Source: Branchinecta lynchi (lineage: Eukaryota > Arthropoda > Branchiopoda > Anostraca > Branchinectidae). From it: 64,000 nucleotides of DNA. Location: contig JAKZAP010000009.1 of the NCBI GenBank assembly GCA_023053575.1, positions 20,689,869 through 20,753,868 of the forward strand. The letters run 5' to 3'. Made by a program: the position numbers and the translations under genes. The first letter of the stretch is position 1. Each line of letters opens with the position of its first letter. The notes below the pieces were generated by a model, which was not told where the DNA came from, searched no databases, and saw only the letters and a list, made by a program, of their open reading frames with translations. Below, one piece after another: positions 39,897 through 51,009 of the stretch.

Positions 39897-42472
39897 ATGA
39901 TAATCCAATATCAGTATGCTCATTCAACATTAATGGCACAAAAGACAAGGATCTGCTCATAGACCAAATGCTACTTGATTTTGATGTTATTTTCCTGCAA
40001 GAGCACCTTCTGCCGTCAGTTAGTGTCGATTCTTTAAGACGTAGTCCTGACCACATTGTTTACACAACTAGTGCTCGGCGCACACGCGGCCGTCCATCTG
40101 GTGGACTAGCGTGTATTGTGAAGAAAACCTTATCTTACCTGTCTCCTCAGTGCTACAGTTCAGACGAACATTATATTGCTATCAGACTTGGTGATTATGT
40201 ATTAATAAATACTTACCTTCCGCATGATAAAAAGAACCTATTGTCGCTTACCAACTATGCTAAAAGTTGTAGTAAGTTGAAAAATTTAATCTCTGGTATT
40301 GTTGCTTTGGGATACGAGTGGCTAATTCTAGGCGACTTGAACTCTGACGTCACCACGACTTCTGCCCGAACTGAAACTTTTTTGGAGAGTTTACCCCCTG
40401 GTTTCAAAATAATTGAGAAAGACTTATCTTTTACATATATACACAACAGTGGATCTAGATCGAATATTGACCATTGTGTATGTTCGTCTGCCGTGCGTAC
40501 TTCACCTATTCATGTAGATGAAGATGCTAGAGACTATGACCACTTGCCTCTCTCTTTAACACTGTGTATCTCGGAAAACTTAGTCCTGAATCGGCCCCCA
40601 GTTAATAACAAGAAATGGTTTGAAAAGCGGAACTGGAATCGTGTAAACTTGCCATTGTACATTGCAACACTAGCTACACTTCTATCTTCTATACATGTGC
40701 CTTTCAATCTCCTTTGTCGAAGTGTTATTTCTCCAAACGCAAGAGTGGAATTAAACTCGTATTATTATAAGATTGTGCTTTGTCTGAAAACAGCTGAAGA
40801 AGCTGCTGTGCCCCTTGAACGTGTTCGTTGTAATACTCGTAAGCCAATATGGAAAATGGATCCTGGCTTGAAGACCGCTAAAAATAAAGCAAAAATGTGG
40901 CTTCGAATATGGATAAGTTGTGGTCGCCCGTCTGCTGGGAATATTTTTCAGATAAAGCAGAAAACTAAACTTGCTTTTAAAAAACATCTACGGTCTGTAC
41001 GCATGTCCGGTGAAGAGCTTCCAAAAGATGTGAATGGGTGGAAGAAAGTGATAAATTCTTCCAAATACAGTGATACTATGGAAAGCGATTCAATACCTCA
41101 ATCGTCTTGGATTAATCATTACTCCGGGATGTTTTCCGAAGTCAATTACCGTGTGCACAAGCGTTTTTCCGAATTGCTCTCGAAAGTGTTGCCATTTCGT
41201 ATTCTGCAAAGGCATATTATACCTGTGTCTAAAGAAGATGTTTTAAAGTGCATTAAACGGCTGAAATCCAAGTCTGTTGACATGGATGGTTTATCTTCAA
41301 ACCATCTGACAACTGATTCGTCAGATTTACTATTTCATTTACAGCTATTCTATCAAATGTGTGTCACTACATCTTTAGTACCTGATAGTTTTCTTTGCGG
41401 TATGGTTACATCAATTCTGAAGCGAGGGAAAGACCCTAAAGTCTGTGCTTCTTACCGACCAATTACGGTAGCATGTAATTTAAGCAAAGTTTTGGAGTAC
41501 CTTCTACTTCCATCTATCACTGAATACGTAGACTATGATTCAAACCAGTTTGGTTTCAAAACGGGCATTGGTTGCCAACACGCACATAGAGCTCTAGCTT
41601 GCCTGTTAAAAGATGCTCATAAAAAGGGATATGTACTTCATTTATGCACTTTGGATTTGGCGAAAGCTTTCGATAGTGTGGTTCATAGTCAAGTCTGGTA
41701 TGCTCTTTTTTCACTTGGTGTTAATGTATCCGTGATACATATTCTTCGCTTTTGGTACTCAAACTCTTATCTTCGCCTGAAGTCAAATGGGAATATTTTT
41801 GGAAATGTATCTGTGCGATGTGGTGTAAGGCAGGGAGGTGTGCTCTCACCTTATTTGTTTAATGCGTGTATAGCGGGTGTCCTATCAAAAATATGTAATA
41901 CTTTTTTTGTTGGTATGACTGATGTTTCTTACCTTGCATACGCAGATGACCTGCTTCTCATCAGCAGATGCAAAGGTAGTCTTTCTTCAACCGTGCAGAG
42001 AGTTTCTTCGAGTTTCAGTGATATTGGCCTCCGTTTAAACATTGATAAATGCGAATACCTATCTTTTAATCATGTCTCAACCCTAACGTCACTTGATTGT
42101 CATGATTTTTGCATTCCTAGAGTGAATTGCTTTAAATGGTTGGGTATTTCTGTGTGCGGAGCTTTCTCACAATTGCGTGAAAAAACACTAAGTGATATCA
42201 AAAGTAAACTCAGGTTTGGTTATTCAAAAATTGTTGCGAACCGAGGCAAATATCGACGAAGTGCTTTAGCAAAGCTTTACGCTTGTTTTTGTAATCCAGC
42301 TGTTCTGTTCAACGCTGGTTTATACAGTATCTTGACAGAACGTGATCTTAAACGGATTAGAATCGATTATTTTCGATACTGTAAATTTCTACTGTATTTA
42401 CCACGTTCGCACAGTAACCGCAAAATTATCCGTGTTTACGGTGCTACTGATATACTTGTACTTTTTAAATAA
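39893..42472 (+). CDS. LINE B ORF2: endonuclease and reverse transcriptase
   Basis: About 859 codons from ATG 39,893, which overlaps the ORF1 stop and suggests termination-reinitiation. The endonuclease has SVCSFNINGT, IFLQEHLL (catalytic Glu), ILGDLNSDV (Asp) and YDHLPLSL (Asp-His). RT has SYRPITVACNLSKVLEYLL, NQFGFKTGIG, TLDLAKAFDSVVH (Asp), VRQGGVLSPYLFN and AYADDLLLIS (Asp pair), then FKWLGISV. The frame is uninterrupted. No RNase H is seen, and the C-terminus lacks a clear CCHC motif. It may be functional. Confidence 0.88.
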   Translation: MNDNPISVCSFNINGTKDKDLLIDQMLLDFDVIFLQEHLLPSVSVDSLRRSPDHIVYTTSARRTRGRPSGGLACIVKKTLSYLSPQCYSSDEHYIAIRLGDYVLINTYLPHDKKNLLSLTNYAKSCSKLKNLISGIVALGYEWLILGDLNSDVTTTSARTETFLESLPPGFKIIEKDLSFTYIHNSGSRSNIDHCVCSSAVRTSPIHVDEDARDYDHLPLSLTLCISENLVLNRPPVNNKKWFEKRNWNRVNLPLYIATLATLLSSIHVPFNLLCRSVISPNARVELNSYYYKIVLCLKTAEEAAVPLERVRCNTRKPIWKMDPGLKTAKNKAKMWLRIWISCGRPSAGNIFQIKQKTKLAFKKHLRSVRMSGEELPKDVNGWKKVINSSKYSDTMESDSIPQSSWINHYSGMFSEVNYRVHKRFSELLSKVLPFRILQRHIIPVSKEDVLKCIKRLKSKSVDMDGLSSNHLTTDSSDLLFHLQLFYQMCVTTSLVPDSFLCGMVTSILKRGKDPKVCASYRPITVACNLSKVLEYLLLPSITEYVDYDSNQFGFKTGIGCQHAHRALACLLKDAHKKGYVLHLCTLDLAKAFDSVVHSQVWYALFSLGVNVSVIHILRFWYSNSYLRLKSNGNIFGNVSVRCGVRQGGVLSPYLFNACIAGVLSKICNTFFVGMTDVSYLAYADDLLLISRCKGSLSSTVQRVSSSFSDIGLRLNIDKCEYLSFNHVSTLTSLDCHDFCIPRVNCFKWLGISVCGAFSQLREKTLSDIKSKLRFGYSKIVANRGKYRRSALAKLYACFCNPAVLFNAGLYSILTERDLKRIRIDYFRYCKFLLYLPRSHSNRKIIRVYGATDILVLFK

Positions 42473-42646
42473 TTACACGAGGATTTACTGGCCGATGCTT
42501 GTATGAGGTTGAATCCTCACCACCGCCTTATTAGGTTATTTTAGTCTTTTTTGTTAACGTATTTTGTCTTTTTTTTCTTTCTTATTTTTTTCTCCTTATT
42601 TACTCCACTGTTTGTTTTTGTCAAAACTTTAGTGGGTTATAAATAT

Positions 42647-42673
42647 ACTTACTTACTTACTTACTTACTTACA
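42647..42673 (+). repeat. (ACTT)n tail of LINE B
   Basis: Seven copies of TTAC/ACTT mark the 3' end of the element. Confidence 0.9.
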
Positions 42674-42974
42674 CTAAAAGACAGATTTAGAAGATCAATA
42701 GAAATTTGGTTCACTTTTTAGCTCCATAGTTCAATAACAGGTTCCAGAAACAGCTTTTGGGTCATATTCTGTATGAATACAAGGTTAAAATTCTATTTTC
42801 CTGCAGAGCCTTTACTACCGCCAGGGCCAGGAAATTTTTTTCATGACATGTTGTACAAACTATAGACTGTGTTTGGGTCATGATGCCCAGATGATGCCTT
42901 GTCATCAGGGGTATCCCGGGGGGGGGGGGGGGTACTTTGTATTGCAGATGCTTACTTATGTTTTTTTTTTGCAG

Positions 42975-43078
42975 ACGCACTTCTAAGATGCAGTATAAGT
43001 TCGAGGTAGTTTCTGGTTCCCAGCAATATCAAAAGTTCCAGGTGGTGGCTTCCAGTCTCTTTGATTTAAAAATTGGAA
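42975..43078 (+). CDS. SAMD3-like gene, exon 1 (first seen)
   Basis: A T10-GCAG acceptor (42,961-42,974) and GGAA|GTAAGT donor bound an exon open in one frame: RTSKMQYKFEVVSGSQQYQK, FQVVASSLFDLKIG. ATG 42,987 could be the start codon. It ends in phase 1 and fits the acceptor at 45,661. No domain is recognised in this exon. Its membership of the gene rests on phase agreement and order, so it is less certain than the later exons. Confidence 0.5.
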
Positions 43079-43719
43079 GTAAGTCTAATTATTGATTTGC
43101 GATTAAATTAGTGTAATTAAAGTAAAAATGGTAAATATCTATTAATGGAATCCAGAGAGAAAATGATCTTTCAACAGTTTAGATTACCATATTTTATGTT
43201 CGTAGAGCATTCCAGATCTTGTCTGTTACCATATTGAAAATGTTAATGTTGTGTTTGCACGTGGAGGCTGCTCCCCCTCCCCACCGCCCCAGGCTCATAG
43301 TACTTTGATCGAAACATCCTTTGTTAGGATGTTGTTTCTTTTCTGACTTGTTTGTTCTGTTGTCGTCCATGAGTAATTGTCATATGAGCATTCAGCTGTT
43401 CTTTCTTTTATTATTTATGAACACCATGCTATTTCATCCATAGTGTTTTAGATGACTTAGCCTCATGTTTGGTCGCATTGGAGAGTGGTGGTCGTTGAAA
43501 ATTTGTTTCCTCTTGGAAAAATAATCTGAAATCTATTTTGGATGCTGGAGACACTTAGCGATGTTGACTGATGTGAAGGATCTTTAGTCAGGTCAGGATT
43601 AGACAAGATGTGACAAAAGTGTTTTAGAATTATCGGCTTGCAACAGGAATGTTTTGACCTAGGTTCTTTAATGGTGTGATTACCAGCAAAAATAAAATTG
43701 TCACAAGATACGGCATACA

Positions 43720-44050
43720 ATGTTAGGGCTTAGTTACATGGGCTCAGTATTAATATACGCTAGCGTAGCGTATATTAGGGGGGTTGGGGGCAGGGGCGAT
43801 CGTCCCCCCAGAAATACTCAAAAAAGGGCTTTTAAACAGAGAAAACCTCAAAAAAGGGCTTTTAAACAGGGAAAACGCCGCTGTCACGACAGCGATAGGG
43901 GCGATGCCCCCGAAACAGCAATCGATTTACACCAAAGACACAAGCGAAAATACAGATCTAGAAGATCAATGGAAATTCTGTTCCCTTCTTTGGGTTCATG
44001 AGTCAATAATATTCTGTATGAATACAAGGATGGATATTTGAACCTGATTT
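43720..44050. repeat. Repeat block with G-run and duplicated flank
   Basis: Contains CTAGCGTAGCGTATATTAG, a G6 run, two copies of CAAAAAAGGGCTTTTAAACAG and ACGCCGCTGTCACGACAGCG. About 130 bp after it (CAGATCTAGAAGATCAATGG to TCTGTATGAATACAAGG) is a diverged copy of 42,680-42,785. Likely an old intronic repeat. Confidence 0.55.
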
Positions 44051-44210
44051 GTATGAAAATCATCATTTGCGAAGAATTTCAGGCTGGTCTTAGGTATTAG
44101 GTATTTGTAGGCTGTGCGGTTAGACGATTTTACTCAGAAATTCGTTACCATGTACTCGAATTTGTCATTTTTCTGATAAAAACTAAACAGTCTCAGATAT
44201 GCATCAGAGT

Positions 44211-45446
44211 CAGTCTAGTACACTAGCCCCATTTCAGGCACGGTGCTCAAACCATGCTTATGAAACCCGTCATAAATGGAAAATGCAGCACCTTAAATTA
44301 ACCACTGAGAGATCGCGGTTCTCACCATATTTTTCAATCACGGGTTCATGGCATCTTTATTTACAATATATTGATATCAGTAAATCTCTTCCAAATATAA
44401 AAAAGCAACTTCATTCTATACTTATAAATAAATTCAAGAATCATCGATAAAAAAAAATTAAAGTAAATTTTTATTTGTTTGTTGTTGATATGTTTTGGTT
44501 GGGGTCCATATTAGTTGCTGGCCATCGGTAACCCTCGCTTGCGCATTGGGTATTTTTTTTTTTTTTGGGATTTCGGGTTGATCTTGCCGAGTGTCGGTGG
44601 GTTTGTGGGGCGGGTTCCCGTCTGGTGATGAGTCATGGAATTATTAACATTTATTTATGTAATTAGTTATAGGTAAAATATGTTTGTTATATATTGTACC
44701 GGGTTTTTGTCAATCGACCTTGTGTCCCCGGCTTGACCCTATTTATTTTGATTTTATACAGAAGTGTAAATTAAACCTTGAACCTTGAACCTTGTCTTTG
44801 ATTTCTCTAATTCATAGTAGTAATTTCAGCCCTGTCCGAGCTGGTGCTCAGTTGTGATGACAGAAACTGTGTTTTTTCTGTATGCACTGTATACTGAAAT
44901 CCATACACCATACATGAAATCCAAGGTACAGTGCTTGACAATCCAAGGTACAGTGCTTGACAATCCTTTACATATTTTTCACAACAATAACAAAAGGGCT
45001 CTAATGATGATGGAGATGAAAAACCTAACAGCACACTATCTATTTTCCATGTATTTTCCCTATCTATTCCCCAAGAGCCAATATTCTGGTTGGCTGCTAG
45101 GTAGAAAAAGCTGAGGCACAGGACACTTTGCATGCAAAACCCTTGACTATGTAGAAAAGGAAATGAGGTTTTTCATATTTGTCATCAGCCGAGCCCTTTT
45201 GTTTTTGTTGTGAAAAATATATAAAGGATTGTCTTTGATTTCTCTAATTCATAGTAGTAATTTCAGCCCTCTCCGAGCCGGTGCTTAGTTTTGATGACAG
45301 AAACTGTGTTTTTTCTGTATGCACTGTATACTGAAATCCATGCACCATACATGACATCCAAGGTACAGTGCTTGAACGTCTAGCACCCAGGCATGGTGCT
45401 AGAGGTTTGAGCACCGTGCCTGAAAAGGGGCTAGTGTACTAGACTG
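44211..45446. mobile_element. Foldback unit bounded by 43-bp inverted repeats
   Basis: The sequence CAGTCTAGTACACTAGCCCC ... GGCACGGTGCTCAAACC at 44,211-44,253 is inverted at 45,404-45,446 with one mismatch. Inside lie a LINE 3' fragment (44,215-44,790), a 150-bp direct duplication (TTTGATTTCTCTAATTCATA..., 44,797 and 45,232), and a 37-bp inverted pair (44,963-44,999 and 45,189-45,226). The internal arrangement suggests repeated inverted duplication. It sits in an intron of the SAMD3-like gene. Confidence 0.75.
44215..44795 (+). mobile_element. LINE A-type 3' fragment with (CCTTGAA)n tail
   Basis: The reading HKWKMQHLKLTTERSRFSPY, KKQLHSILINKFKNHR aligns with the end of LINE A ORF2 (LKWKIRGQRVASERSRFSSS, KKQLTKILINKFKNG). 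The 3' end is three CCTTGAA units at 44,773-44,795. RT is absent: extreme 5' truncation. Confidence 0.8.
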
Positions 45447-45660
45447 ATCAGAGTGGGCAATTAACTCCACGGGTGGCAAAATCTGACCCGAGCTGGGTTA
45501 AAATGTGCGGTTTTCAGCTCTGCCGTGTATCCCACCCTTAATGTTCATCTGAAACACGTCTATCTACCCTTATCTTCATTTGCAACCTTACCCCAAACTT
45601 TCCTGCCAACAACACGCATACAAATCAAAATACCATGTCTGCAGCTATCAGTGCGCACAG

Positions 45661-46159
45661 ATAAATGTATATCACTAGATTGTTACCGTGAGCTGTACAT
45701 AGAAATTGAAGAACGAGAAGTTCGCTTATGGCCAGAACAACTTGCAAATAGATTGTTTATTGGGTTGCAACAGATCGGTGATATTCCTAGAGGTTGTGAG
45801 ATTAGACTCCGACCTTTCAGATGTGCTTTAAGATGGTTTTCTCTTTCAAGTTGTAAGCAGACTTCTGGGAAATACCAGCTTTTTCTTAACGGAGGAAATG
45901 ATTTCCCTCTTCACGCTGTGGAGGCAGCCGATAGAGGACGACAAAGATCTACGTCGGTACACCGAGTTTCAGGAACCAGTTTTTTACTTGCGTGACGGTG
46001 AAAGATGGGTTGAAAATAAATACAACCACGACCAGGGAAACTGCAACGATTATAATGGAAATGAATGGCAGTCTTCAGAGGATTCTTACATACTAGAGAC
46101 GCAGCACTCTGGTGTACCAGAATCTACTGTTAGCCAGTATGGTGAGCCTGTAGGAAGAG
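45661..46159 (+). CDS. SAMD3-like gene, exon 2, with an apparent 1-nt frame break
   Basis: The acceptor GTGCGCACAG enters in phase 1 and encodes NKCISLDCYRELYIEIEERE, VRLWPEQLANRLFIGLQQIG up to KYQLFL near 45,885. The frame then fails. One base fewer in the T5 run at 45,880-45,884 would continue as TEEMISLFTLWRQPIEDDKD, RRYTEFQEPVFYLRDGERWV to GGAAGAG|GTAAGA at 46,159, phase 1. Both sides look coding. Either the copy has a frameshift, the base count is an assembly error, or a short unrecognised intron lies here. Confidence 0.55.
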
Positions 46160-46800
46160 GTAAGAAATTACCTTATTCGTCTGTTCGGTGGCTCAGTGTG
46201 GGGGAGGCACGGGGTGGCTATTTCCATAAGAAATAGGTAGTTGGTCGTCGGTGCCGACGGTCTGCCTGGTTCATAGGGTGAACTCGAGAAAGTCCGGCCA
46301 TTTACTATGCTTTTTTTTTCAAAAGCATGATGGAAGATTTCCTGTTGAGTGTCGGACTTGGTTGAATGTAGCTCTGGGGTAGTTGACATTCTTGCGAATA
46401 TTTTGCATATCTTAGTTTCTTGATAACTTAACTCAGTTGAGTTCCGTGGTCCTTCTAACTAGGACACCTCAGGATGGCTTGATTTACCCCAAATTTAGGG
46501 TAAATACGGCCACCCCATCTATCTTTTTTATTTTTGAATATAAAAATAATTGAAGCCTGACATCTTGTAGAGCATGCTGCGATCACTATGAATGCATCTC
46601 TAAAATTAGGCTATGTCATCAACAGAAGCCACCACATGTCAGAACCATTGATTTTCCCTTAGTCTGTGGTAACTCCGGCCGGTCGGACTTACCCTGGAAC
46701 GAAAATGCACGACAATGACAATGTGGTACACACGAAAATGTGGTATCTTGTAAATCTTGATCATATATTTGAATAGAATTTAGAATTTAATGCACAAAAG
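46160..46800. other. Start of a 5.9-kb intron
   Basis: No gene in this part. The whole intron (46,160-52,059) is made mostly of two LINEs in opposite orientation and a palindrome. Confidence 0.6.
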
Positions 46801-46941
46801 TTCAGTTCAAAAGTTTAGTTCAGTTCAGTCATTCAACGAGTGAACACGTTTACCTTGTTCTCTCTGTGTAAACTGGTTTGCGTGATTGGATTGTCTTGAT
46901 TTCTCCGACGGCTTTCGAGCCATATACATTTTCTTTGGATA

Positions 46942-48045
46942 ATGAGTGAAGGCGAAGAGGATGAGCCCAGAAGGGAAATATTGGTGAATGACATTTTACT
47001 CTTTGTTTCCCATCAAATTGACTGTACGCCGAACGATGTTTTAACGAAGCTCTGTTGCGATTTCTACGAAACAGACGATATTTTGAAGGCAAAAAAATGC
47101 CTCGTTGATTCTTTGAGCAGCGATGTTACTAATCTGCTCAGTGGCAGTAAGCAGACTACTGAGATAATCTTGCGTGATCGACAATCGCCTAGTAAGGCAT
47201 TGGAGGACATTATCCTTATTCTTCACCAGGTTAACAGACAAGACTTGCCTGTATTTGCGACCTCCACTTTATCGAACTTTCCCCCCACGGACTTTCGCAA
47301 CTTCGACCTGGCGTCTGTAATGGCGTCTTATAGTCTGCTTCGACAAGAAATTGAAACTTTACGATCTACCATCTCGACCATACAATCTAATATGGTCACG
47401 AGAGGAGACCAGCCGGGTAGTTCACCTCCTGTTCTTCCGCCGCTGGATGTTCAGTCCACCACTCGTGCTCTGGCCCCTCGCTCAGCTAATGTTCAGCCTG
47501 GTATAGCGGCCCAATCTGCCATACCTGCTTTTTTGGCCCCTGTTCCCGAGTCGGCCAGCAGTGTTGACCTAACCGTGGTTGGGCCTAGGGGTATTGATAG
47601 GCCTTCATTTGCGGCAGTTGCTGCTACTTCGGCTGCTACTAATAATTCTCGACCTGTACACCGGCGATCTGCAAACCACACTACCAAGAAACTTCCTAGG
47701 AATGTTGTCGTCGGAAAGTCACTTAATCGAAATGGGCCGTTGCAGTGTAATAAACCCCCTAAAAGAGCTCACTTGTTTGTTACGCGTCTGGCAAGTGCTA
47801 CCCGCCCGGACACGATTGTTAGAGTTCTAGGAGCTAAACTGAAGTGCAAAGTCGAGTGTGAGTTGCTTCAAAGCAAACACGATTCCTACACATCGTTCCA
47901 TGTGACCTTTCCTCTTGTTAAACTTGAGGAAGCCATGCTTCCCGAAATTTGGCCTGCCGGTGTGCTAATTAGACGGTACATTCTCACACCGTCTCGTGAT
48001 TCCATTCCCGCTAGTCAGCAGGGGTCCACAACTCAAGAGTCCTAA
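46942..48045 (+). CDS. LINE C ORF1
   Basis: 367 codons, ATG 46,942 (MSEGEEDEPRREILVNDILL). Residues 10-60 are a helical module with DCTPNDVLTKLCCDFYETDD, and AKKCL just after, a start also found in other LINE ORF1 proteins. A short coiled coil (LLRQEIETLRSTISTIQSNM) is at about 135-155. A Pro/Ala/Ser-rich linker with a basic patch leads to a C-terminal fold (KRAHLFVTRLASATRPDTIV, KCKVECELLQSKHDSYTSFH). No CCHC knuckle is seen, unlike LINE B. It presumably binds element RNA. Intact. Confidence 0.82.
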   Translation: MSEGEEDEPRREILVNDILLFVSHQIDCTPNDVLTKLCCDFYETDDILKAKKCLVDSLSSDVTNLLSGSKQTTEIILRDRQSPSKALEDIILILHQVNRQDLPVFATSTLSNFPPTDFRNFDLASVMASYSLLRQEIETLRSTISTIQSNMVTRGDQPGSSPPVLPPLDVQSTTRALAPRSANVQPGIAAQSAIPAFLAPVPESASSVDLTVVGPRGIDRPSFAAVAATSAATNNSRPVHRRSANHTTKKLPRNVVVGKSLNRNGPLQCNKPPKRAHLFVTRLASATRPDTIVRVLGAKLKCKVECELLQSKHDSYTSFHVTFPLVKLEEAMLPEIWPAGVLIRRYILTPSRDSIPASQQGSTTQES

Positions 48046-50862
48046 TGAACCTGAGAGTTGTATCGTTCAATTGCCATTCGTTAAAGAGGAATATTGATTG
48101 TGTTCGCGAGCTGTGCTTAAATCATGATTTGGTTTTTCTTCAAGAAACGTGGTTACTACAACACGAAATTATCTCCACGCTTAGTGATATTAATCCAGAT
48201 TTCAATTTTTTTGGAACCACCTCGGTGGATTCGAGCGCTGAAATTCTCTCAGGTAGGCCGTACGGTGGCCTGGCTGTGTTATGGAGAAAGGGGTTAAGTG
48301 ACAACCTGTCAGTTGTTGATTGTGATGACGAGAGATTGCTGGGAGTTAAACTACATTCCTCTAGAGGTATTGTTCTGTTTATAAACGTGTACATGCCCAC
48401 GTGGCATTCTGATAATGTGCCGGATTTTTTGTTATGTTTAGGTCGTATTAGAGGTATAGCTGAAGTTTCTGATTATGCTCATCTTTGTGTCGTTGGGGAT
48501 TGGAATGCGGATATTTTGGATGGAAGGCGAACAGTTTTTTTCGGATGAGTTGGACGTTTTCTGTGCGTCTTTCAATCTAACGATGGCGGATGCGTTCCTT
48601 CTCCCCAACTGCACTTTTACTTACATGGCAATTTACCGCGGTAACCCAGTTATGTCTTGGCTAGACCATGTGTTAGTGTCACAAGAAATTAATTCTAGTT
48701 TATCAGAGTTGCAAGTTCTGTATAATGTTGTCGGATCTGATCACCTTCCCTTGTCGTTTTTGATAAGAGACTGTTCTGTCTCGACTGCGGGTGTCATCTC
48801 ACAGCCCGAGACTACTTCGCCAGTGCTTGATTGGTCCGCAGCCTCTTTAAAAAACTTGGCGGATTATTCTGATGCCGTTGGGGTTAAACTGGGAGCTAGC
48901 ACTGCTCGGCTAGGCACTCTATCTATGTGTAATAACCATCAGTGTACTGAACCGTCGCACATTTCTGAAATTAATAGTTTGTATTTATTGGTATGCTATG
49001 CTCTTTCGGTGTGTGCCATAAAGTGTGTCCCGGGAATACCGAAGCGTAAAAAGGGCCGTAATATTCCGGGTTGGAACTCGTCTGTTAAGCCTGTATATGA
49101 CGCATCCCGTGCTTATTTTCTTCGTTGGGTTCAGCTAGGTAGACCCCTGATTGGACAAGCAGTTGAGCTAATGAAAGCATCGCGAGCGCAATTTAAAGAA
49201 ACTTTGAAGTGGTGCAGAGTTAATGAATGTGTTATCCGGGCTGAATGCCTAGCGTCTTATTTTTCGGTTGGGAAACATCAATTTTGGTCGCTTGTAAAAC
49301 GAATGCGTGGCTCACAGTCTGCTTCATTGCCGCTTTCTTTGGACGGTGTGACTGGTGGAGATAACATTGCGAACCTTTGGAGTACTTCGTTTAAAACTCT
49401 GTTTAATTCGGTGCCGTCCTCGTTGAGCGGTGTCCATGATCTTTGCCTCGGTTTGCCGTTTGAATTTGAACCTATTAATGTCGAGGATGTTCTGAAAGCA
49501 ATTTCGCGAATGAATAATTGTGGCCCTGGACCGGACGGTTTGTCTGCTTCTCATTTAAAACATGCGATGAGACCTCTAAGTAGTTTTTTGCCTGCTTTGT
49601 TTAATTCAATGATATCCCACAGTATGTTGCCGGATTCGTTGACAAGAGTAGTTCTTGTCCCCGTTCCTAAAGTAAAAAATGGTAATATGTCGTCTTCTTC
49701 AAATTATCGGCCCATAGCGTTAGCCAGCGCTTTCTCTAAAATTTTTGAACGATGTATTCTGTCAAAAATTGAACCGTATTTGGCGACGTCAGAATATCAG
49801 TTTGGGTTCAAGCCCAATTCATCGACAGAATTCTGTGTTTTTATCCTGAAAAGTGTTATTATGTACTTCTGGTTGTTTGGCTCGGCGGTTTTTGTATGCT
49901 TTATTGATGCGCGTAAAGCATTTGATCGGGTTAATCACAAAAAACTGTTGCTGGAGTTGCTTAAAAGAGGTGTTCCCGCTCCGTATGTTTTGTTACTTGA
50001 AGTGTGGTTTCGACGACAAACGTTTGAAGTTAAGTGGGGTATTTATCGTAGTAGCCCGTTTCGTGTACAGAATGGTGTCAGGCAGGGAGGTATTTTATCC
50101 CCTTTTCTGTATAATATTTATGTTGATGATTTAAATAGTCGGCTTTGCGCCATGTCAGTTGGTTGTTTCATTAGTAATAAGTGCTTCAATAATTTGAGTT
50201 ATGCGGATGATCTTGTCCTCATGGCTCCGAGTATTAATGCTTTGAACCTCCTACTTCGAGTATGTGAGAAATTTGCACTGGAGAGAGATATTGTTTTTAA
50301 CACAGAAAAAACGGAATGCATGGCATTTATACCACCAGAGTTGAAAATCAAAATAGTCCCTCCTGTGTTGCTGTGTTCGTCACGGCTGAAATTTGTTGCA
50401 GAGTTTAAATACCTTGGATTCTGGTTTACGCCTGATCTGCGGGATCTTGCTCATTTGCGTCATTTAACAAGAAGTCTGTGTGTGCGAGGAAATGTAGTTG
50501 CTAGAAAATTTCAGTTTTGTTCTGCGATTATCCGTGATAGGCTGTTCGGTACTTTTTGTTTTCAGTTTTACTGTCTTGCTCTGTGTACTAACTTCACTGC
50601 TGGTGCAATAAATGTGACCCGCGTCACTTACAATAACTGCTACAGAAAACTTCACCGACTCCCACACCGGTGTAGTGCTTCGGGGATGTTCGCCAATAAT
50701 CGTATGCCTTCGTTTTACGAACTAAAACGTAAAGCAGTTTCATCGCTAAAAATCCGCCTTTTGAGATCTGATAACAACCTGATCCAAATTCTTACCGCTC
50801 CAGTTTTTCAACTTTCACTGCCTTTGTGGAAAAAATGGAGCGATGAACTTGTGGTTCGTTGA
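48045..50862 (+). pseudogene. LINE C ORF2 (endonuclease and RT), one frameshift
   Basis: ATG 48,045 overlaps the ORF1 stop (TAATG). The endonuclease reads VVSFNCHSLKRN, VFLQETWL (Glu) and VVGDWNADIL (Asp), then reaches TGA at 48,546 just after a T7 run (48,534-48,540). The rest resumes in the neighbouring frame: SDELDVFCASFNLTMADAF, GSDHLPLSF (Asp-His). RT follows with NYRPIALASAFSKIFERCIL, YQFGFKPNSST, CFIDARKAFDRVNHK (Asp), VRQGGILSPFLYNIYVDDL, SYADDLVLMAPS (Asp pair) and FKYLGFWF, ending at 50,862. One base in the T run is the only break seen. Confidence 0.85.
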
Positions 50863-51009
50863 TTCTTTTGATACATATGTGGTTATGTGTGATATTTAGG
50901 CTAGAATGTGTGCTTTTTTCCTCTGTGTATATGGCTACGGCTGAATTAAATAAATAAATAAAAAAAGCCTGAGGCCATGGCAAAAATGGTAACAAAAAAG
51001 AAAACACTT

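Larger units (their letters stand above)
38700..42673 (+). mobile_element. Nearly full-length LINE (LINE B) with (ACTT)n tail
   Basis: It has two ORFs: a zinc-knuckle ORF1 and an ORF2 with apurinic-type endonuclease plus reverse transcriptase. The 3' end is a (CTTA)n microsatellite at 42,647-42,673, as in several LINE clades that end in short repeats, not poly(A). The 5' boundary is not visible; I set it just ahead of ORF1. Only ORF1 carries an obvious lesion. Confidence 0.85.
46800..50970 (+). mobile_element. Nearly full-length LINE (LINE C) with (AAAT)n tail
   Basis: Two ORFs joined by a TAATG overlap, then a 100-bp 3' UTR and AATTAAATAAATAAATAAAA at the end. A 270-bp tail of the same family is at 5,965. 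The 5' edge is not defined; I place it near 46,800. It is inserted in sense orientation in the intron between exons 2 and 3 of the SAMD3-like gene. Confidence 0.85.
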
